In this document: positions 1 to 8,618 of the stretch, piece after piece
How positions within the stretch are numbered: position 1 is the first letter of the stretch
How the letters are laid out: each line of letters begins with the position of its first letter
Source: Marinicella gelatinilytica
Lineage (GTDB): Bacteria > Pseudomonadota > Gammaproteobacteria > Xanthomonadales > Marinicellaceae
Assembly (NCBI RefSeq): GCF_026410405.1
Contig: NZ_JAPMLN010000015.1
Span: forward strand, 22,958 to 86,957
DNA length: 64,000 nt
Direction of reading: 5' to 3'
Notes under the pieces: generated by a model
Database searches by the model: none
What the model saw: the letters and a program-made list of their open reading frames with translations, nothing else
Told to the model about the DNA's origin: nothing
Translations under genes and position numbers: made by a program

Positions 1-1962
1 ATTATTTCAGCCTTTGCCAGCGATGGCGGCAGTAATCAATCCGCCACCACTTCAGTAACCGTTGAAATAGATTCGCAAGCTCCTACAGCACCCAGCGTGG
101 ATGCACCAACCAACGGTCAACCCATTACTGGTACCGGCGAACCCGGTGCCACGGTAACAGTGACCACTGAAAGCGGCGGAGAATGTACCACTGTGGTACA
201 ACCCGATGGCAGTTGGTCTTGTACATTAACCGGTCCCTTTGCCGATGGTGATGACATCACCGTTAGCCAAGAAGATGCCGCCGGCAATACCTCCGATCCA
301 ACCATCGTTGCAGGTGGACTGGATACCCAAGCACCTGCTGTTACTATTACAGCGCCTGTTAATAGTGACTTAACCAACAATAATACCCCAACTGTGTCAG
401 GCACCTCTGAAGCCGGTGCTGAGATTAGTGTTACCATTGGTGGTGTTGAAGTTTGTAGTACCACTGCCGATGTCAATGGCGATTGGTCTTGTGATGTACA
501 TCCGGCGGTTAATGACGGCTCGGTACAAATTGATGTCACTGCCAGCGATGTCGCAGGTAACACATCTAATCCTGAATCTGTCACCATTACAGTTGATACC
601 ATGAAGCCTGATGCGCCTGTCGTAAGTTCACCAAGCAATGGCCAGTCTGTCACCGGAACCGGTGAACCCGGTGCCACTGTCAATGTAACGACTCCCGGCG
701 GTGCGTTTTGTAGCACCACCGTGCAACCAGATGGCACATGGTCATGTGCTTTAAACGGTAACTTAGTTGATGGTGATGACATTATTGCCACACAAACTGA
801 TCCGGCGGGTAATGAATCTGACCAAACCGAAATATCGGGTGGCTTAGATACCCAAGCACCTGCTGTTCCGACCATTGACACACCACAGAATGGGACCACC
901 ATCAACAATGCATCACCTGTCATCAGTGGTACCGCTGAAGCGGGCAGCACACTCACTGTGAGCGATCAAAGTGGTAACCCTGTGTGTGTGGCAGACGTAA
1001 ATTCCTCAGGTCAATGGTCTTGTACCCCGATCTCACCATTAACCGACGGCTTACAGCAATTACAAGCCATAGCCAGAGATGCCGCCGGTAATGATTCAGA
1101 TCCGGGCACTGTAAGCTTTACAGTTAACGCAGGTGCAGCCTATACCTTAGTAGTCAATGCATCTGCTGAGTTAACGACCACCGAAGCCGGTGGTAGCGAC
1201 AGCTTCACTGTGGTCTTACCGCTGACACCATCCGCCGATGTCACCGTTGATATCAGCAGCAGCGATACCAGTGAAGGCACTGTATCACCAACTTCAGTGA
1301 CCTTTACCACCGCTAACTGGAATCAACCGGTAACCATTACTGTGACCGGTGTCGATGACAATGACTATGATCTTGATCAGTCTTACACCATTAATTTCAG
1401 TCCTTTGAGTTCACAAGACAACAACTATAATGGCGCTCAAGTGAATTCAATCAATGCCGTGAATGAAGATGATGATGCTCGACCTGATTTATCCGTCTTT
1501 ATTACCAATTGTATTAATGGCAGTTTGCCTCAACAATCGATTACTTACTATTTAACAGTTAGTAACGAAGGTAATAAAGCCATTCAAGGTGCTCGACTAA
1601 CCACTCAGCTTCCTGAAAATATCACCACAGCAGAATGGGATTGTGCCACACAAAATGGCCAAGTGTGCAACCATCCCACGACTGGTCAAGGTGAGATTGA
1701 TGAGCTGATTAATCTTGATGTGAACGAATCGATGATGTTTACCATGAATGCCAATGTCGATGGTTCACTGTATGACTTCATCGATGTCACTACTGCAGTT
1801 GTTATGCCAAGTGGTGAAACAGATGTTAATCCAACCAATAACCAGGCAGAGGACAGTGATTTGTTGTACCAGTTCCTCTATAAAGATGGTTTCGAATGTG
1901 CCGCACCCGGCACCATTGAATCCACCAATTTACAATTGGAGCAATTACTAAACCTCCAGTGA
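1..1962 (+). CDS. Ig-like/DUF11 repeat surface protein with DGFE tail (5' partial)
   Basis: The frame is open from base 1, so the gene begins upstream of the window; the GTG at 97 is only an internal codon. About 653 residues are visible. Four Ig-like repeats of roughly 85 residues come first, of the bacterial adhesin kind (motifs GTGEPGATV, QPDG(S/T)WSC, DAAGN). Two of them are close copies. A Calx-beta-like beta domain follows (from about base 1140; ends in TVTGVDDNDYD), then a DUF11-type domain (from about base 1485). The C-terminus carries YKDGFE followed by about 27 residues. That DGFE tail recurs at the end of secreted proteins in Marinicella-like bacteria; its function is unknown to me. 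Likely secreted or surface-attached and structural or adhesive. Family assignment is solid; the role is inferred. Confidence 0.85.
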   Translation: MISAFASDGGSNQSATTSVTVEIDSQAPTAPSVDAPTNGQPITGTGEPGATVTVTTESGGECTTVVQPDGSWSCTLTGPFADGDDITVSQEDAAGNTSDPTIVAGGLDTQAPAVTITAPVNSDLTNNNTPTVSGTSEAGAEISVTIGGVEVCSTTADVNGDWSCDVHPAVNDGSVQIDVTASDVAGNTSNPESVTITVDTMKPDAPVVSSPSNGQSVTGTGEPGATVNVTTPGGAFCSTTVQPDGTWSCALNGNLVDGDDIIATQTDPAGNESDQTEISGGLDTQAPAVPTIDTPQNGTTINNASPVISGTAEAGSTLTVSDQSGNPVCVADVNSSGQWSCTPISPLTDGLQQLQAIARDAAGNDSDPGTVSFTVNAGAAYTLVVNASAELTTTEAGGSDSFTVVLPLTPSADVTVDISSSDTSEGTVSPTSVTFTTANWNQPVTITVTGVDDNDYDLDQSYTINFSPLSSQDNNYNGAQVNSINAVNEDDDARPDLSVFITNCINGSLPQQSITYYLTVSNEGNKAIQGARLTTQLPENITTAEWDCATQNGQVCNHPTTGQGEIDELINLDVNESMMFTMNANVDGSLYDFIDVTTAVVMPSGETDVNPTNNQAEDSDLLYQFLYKDGFECAAPGTIESTNLQLEQLLNLQ

Positions 1963-1979
1963 TCCAGGGGGATGACCGC

Positions 1980-2019
1980 AACGGCGAAACGGTGATTATC
2001 ATCGTTTCGCCGTTTTTTT
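1980..2019 (+). terminator. Rho-independent terminator after the Ig-like protein
   Basis: A 12-bp perfect stem (1980-1991 with 2003-2014) encloses a loop that can itself pair, and a run of seven T follows (2013-2019). It lies 18 bases past the stop of the Ig-like gene and ahead of the acetoacetate-CoA ligase operon. Confidence 0.9.
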
Positions 2020-2102
2020 GATGCCGCTTAAGATAATAATAGGTAAACTTAAGCTGTTTCTTGTTAAAATTAATTTTTTAACAAGAAACTGATTAGGTAA
2101 AA

Positions 2103-4058
2103 ATGACTGAACAACCCATCTGGCAACCCAAACCACAGCATATTAAAGACAGCCAATTAAGCCGTTTCACGGACTTTGTTAATCAACAACATAATTTAAC
2201 ACTCAACGGCTATTCCCAATTACATGACTATTCAATTAATAACCGTGGTCAGTTTTGGCGCGACATTATTAATTTTTGTGGTGTTATTTATCATCAAGAT
2301 GCTGTCCAAGATTTACAAGATGACGGTCACATGATTGAAGCGGAATGGTTTGCCGGCATGACACTGAACTTTGCCGAAAACCTATTACGCAAAAATGATG
2401 ATGATTTGGCCATTAACTTCACCGATGAACAAGGCCAAACTGTTAATTATAGTTATCGAGAGTTACATCAAAAAGTCGCCCAAATTCAACAAAAACTAAT
2501 GCAGTGCGGCGTCACCAGTGGCGATCGGGTGGTGGCTTTTATGCCTAACATTCCCGAAACCATCATGGCGATGCTGGCGGCCACTTCCTTGGGTGCGGTG
2601 TGGTCATCAACGTCGCCTGATTTTGGCATGAACGGCGTGGTCGACCGCTTTGGCCAAATTGAGCCGAAAGTTTTGTTTTGTGCCAACGCCTATTATTACA
2701 ACGGTAAAACCCATGATTGTCTGGAAAAAGTCGGACATATTAACCAACAAATAAGCAGTATTGAACACATTGTGGTGGTTGATTTTGTCGAACAAACCAA
2801 TGATACACTGCCGGATAATGCGGTTTACCTGAGTGATTGGTTGGCGAACACGGATAACACTGCACAAGTTGAATTCACACCGGTGGCGTTTGATCATCCA
2901 CTGTATATCCTCTATTCTTCCGGCACCACCGGCAAACCCAAATGTATCGTCCATCGCACCGGCGGTATTTTGTTACAGCATTTAAAAGAACTGCAAATCC
3001 ACAGCAACATCACCAGCGACAAATCACTGTTTTATTTCACCACCTGTGGCTGGATGATGTGGAACTGGTTGGTGTCAGGACTGGCCACCGGTGCCACCGT
3101 GGTGCTATATGACGGCTCGCCGTTTTATCCTGACGGTAACCGCTTGTTTGATTTAATTGATGCACAAAAAATCAGCCATTTTGGCACTTCAGCCAAATGG
3201 ATTTCTGCGGTGGAAAAAGCCGGTTTAAAACCCAAAAAAAGTCATGACTTGTCGAGCCTTGAAACCATTTTTTCTACCGGCTCACCATTATTACCGGAAA
3301 ATTTTGATTTTGTTTACCGTGATGTTAAACAAGATGTCTGTCTGTCTTCGATTTCAGGTGGTACCGATATATGTTCATGTTTTGCCTTGGGCTGCAGCGA
3401 CTTACCGGTCTATCGCGGTCAATTACAATGTTTGGGTTTGGGCTTATCTGTTAAGGTCCTGGACGAAGATAAAAAAAGCCTTATCGGTGAACCGGGTGAA
3501 CTGGCTTGCGACAAAGCCTTTCCTGCGATGCCGGTTTATTTTTGGCACGATGAAAATAACGAGAAGTATAAAGCGGCTTATTTTGATAAATACCCGGATA
3601 TTTGGTGCCATTCAGATCGAGCCGAAATCACCCCACAAGGCGGCATGATTATTTATGGTCGTTCTGACACCACCTTGAACCCGGGTGGCGTACGCATTGG
3701 TACCGCAGAAATATACCGACAAGTGGAGAAGCATACTGAAATCTTAGAGAGTATTGTGGTCGGCCAGGAATGGGGTGATGATACCCGGGTTATTTTGTTT
3801 GTGGTAATGCAAAAAGGTTATCAATTGGATGATGAATTGATTAAACAGATTAAAACCACCATCCGCCAAAACACCACTCCACGCCATGTCCCGGCGAAAA
3901 TTATTGCAGTCACCGATATCCCAAAAACCATCAGTGGGAAAATGGTGGAATTGGCGGTGCGTGATGTGATTCATGGTAAAGAAGTGGCTAACACCGATGC
4001 GCTGGCCAATCCTGAGGCTTTGGATTTATACAAAGACTTACCGGAATTAAACAGCTAA
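2103..4058 (+). CDS. aacS: acetoacetate-CoA ligase (acetoacetyl-CoA synthetase)
   Basis: Cytosolic adenylate-forming enzyme that activates acetoacetate with ATP and CoA to acetoacetyl-CoA, feeding ketone bodies into lipid, PHB or leucine-degradation metabolism. The 651-residue length is usual for the family. The N-terminus has the ACAS-N-like region. The AMP-binding P-loop-like motif YSSGTTGKPK lies near residue 271, followed by the family-typical TTCGWMMWNW. The C-terminal lobe holds GRSDTTLNPGGVRIG and the catalytic lysine region PKTISGKMVE. The gene opens an operon: the WYL regulator starts 2 bases after its stop and the DUF748 gene overlaps that one by 4 bases. Distinguished from acetyl-CoA synthetase by the overall pattern; confident. 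Confidence 0.93.
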   Translation: MTEQPIWQPKPQHIKDSQLSRFTDFVNQQHNLTLNGYSQLHDYSINNRGQFWRDIINFCGVIYHQDAVQDLQDDGHMIEAEWFAGMTLNFAENLLRKNDDDLAINFTDEQGQTVNYSYRELHQKVAQIQQKLMQCGVTSGDRVVAFMPNIPETIMAMLAATSLGAVWSSTSPDFGMNGVVDRFGQIEPKVLFCANAYYYNGKTHDCLEKVGHINQQISSIEHIVVVDFVEQTNDTLPDNAVYLSDWLANTDNTAQVEFTPVAFDHPLYILYSSGTTGKPKCIVHRTGGILLQHLKELQIHSNITSDKSLFYFTTCGWMMWNWLVSGLATGATVVLYDGSPFYPDGNRLFDLIDAQKISHFGTSAKWISAVEKAGLKPKKSHDLSSLETIFSTGSPLLPENFDFVYRDVKQDVCLSSISGGTDICSCFALGCSDLPVYRGQLQCLGLGLSVKVLDEDKKSLIGEPGELACDKAFPAMPVYFWHDENNEKYKAAYFDKYPDIWCHSDRAEITPQGGMIIYGRSDTTLNPGGVRIGTAEIYRQVEKHTEILESIVVGQEWGDDTRVILFVVMQKGYQLDDELIKQIKTTIRQNTTPRHVPAKIIAVTDIPKTISGKMVELAVRDVIHGKEVANTDALANPEALDLYKDLPELNS

Positions 4059-4060
4059 CT

Positions 4061-5011
4061 ATGAAGCGTTTGGAACAATTGGATCAGATTCTACAAGATC
4101 GGCGCTCACCGATAACAGTTGAGCAGCTGATGGATCGGCTTAATTGTTCCAAAGCCACCGTTTACCGCCGTATTAACGAACTGAAAACTCATTACCAAGC
4201 ACCCATATTACAGGATGATGAGCACCGTTTTTACTACGATAAAAAAGCCAACTTTGCCCTACCCGGTATCCGTTTTACGGCTGAAGAAGCCCAGGGCTTA
4301 TTAATGGCCGCCGATATTCTCAATAAATTACACGGTGACAATCTGGCGGCACCCATTGCGCGCATAACGAACGGTATTGCTGATTTGCTGGCAGAACAAG
4401 GGATTACCAACCAAAAGCTGATTCAATTTATTCCAACCCTGGTGAGAAAAGCCAGTCCTCAGATTTTTTTAACCGTTCTGACGGCGTTACAACAGCAAAA
4501 AAAACTCAACATGACTTACCGATCACGTCAGGGATTAACATCACAACGCTTGGTATCGCCTCAACATTTGACATATTATAAAAATAATTGGTATCTGGAC
4601 GCCTGGTGCCACAAGAAAGAAGGTTTGCGGTTATTTGCTGTTGAACTTATTGAACAAGCCCAGGTTGATATAGAACGCAGTCAGCAACATGATAAAGATG
4701 AATTACGTCAACATTATGCCAATAGCTACGGCTTGTTTGCCGGTAAGGCCACCGAACATGCCAAAATCCGCATCGATTTACAACAAGCGCCTTGGGTAGA
4801 AAATCAAATTTGGCATTCGGGACAAAAAATTGTTGAACAAAAAGGCCACCATTTAGTCATTGAAATCCCCTATCAACATGATGCTGAATTGTTGGCCGAT
4901 ATTCGCCAATTGGGTGAAGCCGCAGAAATTCTAGCGCCGGTGAGTCTACGTCAAACCATGCAGCAAGATTTGCGAAATACCTTAGCTCACTATAATCAAC
5001 CTGCGTCATGA
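4061..5011 (+). CDS. WYL-domain (YafY-type) transcriptional regulator
   Basis: A 316-residue DNA-binding regulator. Residues about 1-55 form a DeoR-like helix-turn-helix (VEQLMDRLNCSKATVYRRIN). The middle and C-terminal parts hold a WYL ligand-sensing domain, with the signature YYKNNWYLDAWCH near residues 167-180, and the WCX-like C-terminal extension. WYL proteins typically sense a nucleotide, nucleic acid or small ligand. Its position immediately after aacS (2 bases) and overlapping the next gene by 4 bases suggests it controls this operon or a linked metabolic function; that is inference. No operator was identified. Confidence 0.88.
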   Translation: MKRLEQLDQILQDRRSPITVEQLMDRLNCSKATVYRRINELKTHYQAPILQDDEHRFYYDKKANFALPGIRFTAEEAQGLLMAADILNKLHGDNLAAPIARITNGIADLLAEQGITNQKLIQFIPTLVRKASPQIFLTVLTALQQQKKLNMTYRSRQGLTSQRLVSPQHLTYYKNNWYLDAWCHKKEGLRLFAVELIEQAQVDIERSQQHDKDELRQHYANSYGLFAGKATEHAKIRIDLQQAPWVENQIWHSGQKIVEQKGHHLVIEIPYQHDAELLADIRQLGEAAEILAPVSLRQTMQQDLRNTLAHYNQPAS

Positions 5012-6585
5012 CAAAATCCAAGCGACGTCGACAACGAATCATTGGTCTTTTTTTCTTAATCGGCATGGTGGTTTATTTTGTGGCTCTTTTGTGGGTACTG
5101 CCAAGCTGGCTCAAAGCCCCCATCAATAATCGGCTGAAGGAACAAAATTTGCAGATTGATTACCAAAAATTATGGATTAATCCGCTGACCTTGAATATTC
5201 ATATCAATGATTTATCCGTAAAAGATTTATCTCAAACCAACATACTGAGGGCACAACAAGCTCATATTGACTGGCATATAATTCCATTAATGCAAGAACA
5301 AGTAGACATACAAAAGATTCGATTAGAACATGCGCACTTAAACATTGTTTTTGATGAGCAAAACCAACTTATCAGCCCAAAGTTATCGCAATCAAACAAT
5401 GAGCCCAGTGTCTGGCAGATCAACTTTGGTCAACTTGACATTATAGACAGTGTTGTCACTGTAACAAGACAACAACAACAATTTAAAGTTACTGATATCG
5501 ACGTTGATATTAACTTATCTGATATAACTAACGAAGAATCCATGTTTGTCAGCCTAAAAACACAACCTGATGGCGAACTAAAAATCCAAAAAAAGCCCGC
5601 TGGAAATCAAGATTTTCATTGGCAGCTGTCCGACTGGCCACTGACCAGTTTAGCCATGTGGTTACCGGCAGAATTTTCCGAGACAAACATAACAGGTCTG
5701 CTCAGCGCACAAGGTGTTTTAAGGTGGCCGAAAAATCAACAACCAATCATGCAAATATCGAATTTCACTGTACATATGAGTCAATTACAATGGCCACCAT
5801 TAAACCTGGTAGAAACCATTTTTGAAGGCCAAGCCATAACTGTCGATTTCAATACCTATAACGCAGACATTGGCCAAATCAGTAGTAACAAAGGTCAACT
5901 CATGGCCAATATTGACCCTCTAAATATAATGGAATACTTTCCTGAATCAGAATCATCAGATGCCAGCTGGACATGGCAATTACAGAATTTATCACTCACC
6001 GATTGGCAGATCAGTTTAGCGGAACAAAAGCCCCCTGTTATAGCACAAATACAAGAGCTGTCTTTAACAGAACAAAAAGGTGTGCAGATTCTTACCATGG
6101 CTGGTCATTTAACATCACCCTTTGAACATCCAGTCAATATAAGTACCAGTGGTTTTCTCAACCCAGTTCGTTTAAAGGGAGAAATTGTTGCTTCAGAGCT
6201 TGATTTATCACGTATGAACCCTTGGCTTGTTGAGTTGAGTCCTTGGCAAATACAACATGGCGAACTAACAGTTAATAGTGCGTATTGTTTTCAACAAGGC
6301 GTCATCAGCACGCAAGGCATGTGGCAATTACCAGACTTAATGGCGAGTGATAACAAGCAACAAGTTAAAGCCCAACAGTTGAATCTGGCGTCAATCGTTA
6401 TTGATAGCAATCACAGGACATTGTCGTTAAACGACATCACCACTAACCAAATCGAGGTCCGCCAAATGGATGAAGAAACTTTGACTAAAGGTGAAAATAT
6501 TTTAAACCAAGCACCACCGCCACAAGTCGAGGGCCTGTGGCGGGTGCTCATTGATCATGACAACACAAAGGCTTGTCACTTTTAG
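5008..6585 (+). CDS. DUF748/AsmA-like inner-membrane-anchored protein, short form
   Basis: A 525-residue protein with one N-terminal membrane segment (about residues 10-33), then a long beta-rich region of the AsmA/DUF748 kind (INPLTLNIHINDLSVKD; LSPWQIQHGELTVNSAY). AsmA-like proteins span the periplasm and are implicated in lipid transport or outer-membrane homeostasis. Many DUF748 proteins are near 1000 residues, so this one looks C-terminally short; it ends soon after a passage on an added ligand-like repeat, in LIDHDNTKACHF. Its stop codon overlaps the stop of the convergent ppnN gene by 4 bases. It is translationally coupled to the WYL gene (4-base overlap). Function is inferred from family only. 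Confidence 0.75.
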   Translation: MTKSKRRRQRIIGLFFLIGMVVYFVALLWVLPSWLKAPINNRLKEQNLQIDYQKLWINPLTLNIHINDLSVKDLSQTNILRAQQAHIDWHIIPLMQEQVDIQKIRLEHAHLNIVFDEQNQLISPKLSQSNNEPSVWQINFGQLDIIDSVVTVTRQQQQFKVTDIDVDINLSDITNEESMFVSLKTQPDGELKIQKKPAGNQDFHWQLSDWPLTSLAMWLPAEFSETNITGLLSAQGVLRWPKNQQPIMQISNFTVHMSQLQWPPLNLVETIFEGQAITVDFNTYNADIGQISSNKGQLMANIDPLNIMEYFPESESSDASWTWQLQNLSLTDWQISLAEQKPPVIAQIQELSLTEQKGVQILTMAGHLTSPFEHPVNISTSGFLNPVRLKGEIVASELDLSRMNPWLVELSPWQIQHGELTVNSAYCFQQGVISTQGMWQLPDLMASDNKQQVKAQQLNLASIVIDSNHRTLSLNDITTNQIEVRQMDEETLTKGENILNQAPPPQVEGLWRVLIDHDNTKACHF

Positions 6586-7967
6586 TTTTCTTTAACCACT
6601 TCAAATACCGGCACATATTCGCTGCCGGGCAATTTCATGCGTTTTTGATCGATAAAGGCTTTTAGCAGGGTATCGAGTTTATCCATCAGTTCGGTTTCAC
6701 CGTGTATTTGATAGACGCCATGTTCCATCACCTGCTGGCGACCAAACTCTTTTACATTACCGGCGACAATACCTGAAAAAGCTGCCCGTAACGAGGCGGC
6801 CAATTCACCCAAAGGTCGATCACGATAGAGCTTCAATGACGCCATATTTTCATGGGTAGGAATAAATGGAAATTGTAATTTCTCATCGATGTGTAAAGCC
6901 CAGTTAAAGTAATAACTGATTCTGTTGCGACTGCGGTGCAGTTTAACCGCGGACATACCAGCCATCATTTTCACTGCCACTTGCTCAGCATCATCAATGA
7001 TGATTTCATACAAATCAGCCACCTCATCACCCAAAGTAAAGCGTATAAACTCATCAATTTGATAAAAATAGTCTGCTGACTCTTTCGGACCTGTCATAAT
7101 GAATGGGAAGGGAATACCTTGGTTTTTTTTGTCGGATAGAATACCGATTAAATACAGAATTTCTTCTGCTGTTCCCACACCGCCGGGAAACACAATAATG
7201 CCATGACCCAGTCGCACAAAGGCTTCCAGACGCTTTTCAATATCCGGCATAATCACCAAATTATTGACAATCGGATTGGGCGCTTCAGCGGCAATAATAC
7301 TGGGTTCAGTCAAGCCCACATAACGGCCATTGTCTATACGTTGTTTGGCGTGACCGACACTGGCACCTTTCATTGGCCCTTTCATGGCACCGGTACCACA
7401 GCCGGTACAGATGTGTGCGCCCCGTAAACCCAGTTGATAGCCCACATCCTTGGTGTACTGATACTCCACGCGATTAATGGCATGACCACCCCAACAGACC
7501 ACCAAATTAGGCTCTAAGCCATACTCATGAACTTCAGCACGACGCAGTATTTCAAACACGTAATTGGTGATATCAAAAGGCTGTTGTAAATCGAAGCTGT
7601 TAACTTCTGCTTGGGCACTTTGAAACACGATGTCTCTTAATACCGCAAAAATAGAATCCCGAATACCGGAAATCATCTTGCCATCGACAAAAGCTTGCGC
7701 CGGGGCATTGGTAAATTGCAAATGAATACCACGCTCCCGCGGAATCAATTTGACATTAAAATCCGGGTAGCGTTGAAGTACCGCCATGGCATCATCATCA
7801 CTGGCGTCATGGTTTAACACCGCCAAACAGCATTTTCGGAACAACTCGTGAACACCGCCCTGACCAACGGCCATCATGCGGTTAATTTCCTCTTGTGACA
7901 ATAAAGTCATACCACCCCGAGCGGCAATGGTACATTTATCAATGGTTTTTATATCGTTATAATTCAT
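6582..7967 (-). CDS. ppnN: pyrimidine/purine nucleotide 5'-monophosphate nucleosidase
   Basis: PpnN (YgdH) is a LOG-fold cytosolic enzyme that splits nucleoside monophosphates into base and ribose 5-phosphate; the E. coli enzyme binds (p)ppGpp. The 461 residues match the E. coli length of about 454. The LOG catalytic signature PGGVGTAEE lies in the middle, with GCGTGAMKGPMKGA upstream of it and the family N- and C-terminal extensions present. The gene stands alone and converges on the DUF748 gene with overlapping stops. A purine-rich ribosome site (AAAGGAAAAA, 7973-7982) sits just before the ATG at 7967. Confidence 0.93.
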   Translation of the reverse strand: MNYNDIKTIDKCTIAARGGMTLLSQEEINRMMAVGQGGVHELFRKCCLAVLNHDASDDDAMAVLQRYPDFNVKLIPRERGIHLQFTNAPAQAFVDGKMISGIRDSIFAVLRDIVFQSAQAEVNSFDLQQPFDITNYVFEILRRAEVHEYGLEPNLVVCWGGHAINRVEYQYTKDVGYQLGLRGAHICTGCGTGAMKGPMKGASVGHAKQRIDNGRYVGLTEPSIIAAEAPNPIVNNLVIMPDIEKRLEAFVRLGHGIIVFPGGVGTAEEILYLIGILSDKKNQGIPFPFIMTGPKESADYFYQIDEFIRFTLGDEVADLYEIIIDDAEQVAVKMMAGMSAVKLHRSRNRISYYFNWALHIDEKLQFPFIPTHENMASLKLYRDRPLGELAASLRAAFSGIVAGNVKEFGRQQVMEHGVYQIHGETELMDKLDTLLKAFIDQKRMKLPGSEYVPVFEVVKEN

Positions 7968-8286
7968 AATTTTTTCCTTTTTTTATAGTTATATGAGACT
8001 GCTTTATAACCTAATTAGATTTAATTCTGGTTAAATAGCGGGTCAAAAAAGATATTTTTTTGACTAAAAAGCCGACACTGATGGCCGGCTTTCTAATGGG
8101 ATATGGAGTACTCCATAGCTTATTATAACGCTTTCGGATCTGAAAAACCATGGCCAAAATCAAATCCAAACAACCACAACGATTAACTTGCTTTAAAATT
8201 TAAAACCTCTGAACAATCAGTTTCATTTGCTTCCTAGACCACTTACAATCAACAGATTGAAACCTTAACTGTAACCACAAAATAAT
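7968..8286. other. divergent intergenic region between ppnN and the DUF3301 gene
   Basis: This 319-base region must carry the promoters of both divergent units. It holds a perfect 9-bp inverted repeat of AT-rich sequence (GTCAAAAAA at 8042-8050 and its complement at 8056-8064, 5-base spacer). A second, 7-bp hairpin follows (AAAGCCG 8068-8074 with 8086-8092). No convincing open reading frame or RNA gene was seen. The repeats could be an operator and a leader hairpin; this is not established. Confidence 0.5.
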
Positions 8287-8616
8287 ATGTTTGAATTAAC
8301 GTTATTGATGCTTTTAGGTTTTATTATTGCCTATTGGTACAACCAAACCAAAGCCATAGAAGAAGTGCGTCGTTACGGTAAACAGTTAACCCGTGAGCGC
8401 GGCTATGCGTTTTTAGACGATTCAGTGGTGCAACAAAAAATTAGAATAAAGCCACGTTTAGGCCGTATGGCTTTGTTACGGGTTTTTGATTTTGAATTCT
8501 CTGACGTCAACGCTCAGCGCCACAGCGGACACATTAAGCACCATGGCGGAATCGTTATTGAGGTTCAATTCAACCGCGGTAACGACATTGAAACCCTGCG
8601 CTTACAAAATTTTTAA
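8287..8616 (+). CDS. DUF3301 domain-containing membrane protein
   Basis: A small 109-residue protein with an N-terminal membrane helix (about residues 2-19) and a conserved cytosolic beta domain typical of DUF3301 (RERGYAFLDDSV; LRVFDFEFS; RHSGHI). The function of the family is not known to me. It is followed after 2 bases by an ABC exporter gene, so the two are likely co-transcribed. Confidence 0.8.
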   Translation: MFELTLLMLLGFIIAYWYNQTKAIEEVRRYGKQLTRERGYAFLDDSVVQQKIRIKPRLGRMALLRVFDFEFSDVNAQRHSGHIKHHGGIVIEVQFNRGNDIETLRLQNF

Positions 8617-8618
8617 CC

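Noticed and set aside
117..956. 279-codon minus-strand frame opposite the Ig-like gene
   Set aside because: It lies wholly antisense to a well-supported repeat protein; the openness follows from the repeated codons. No family resemblance.
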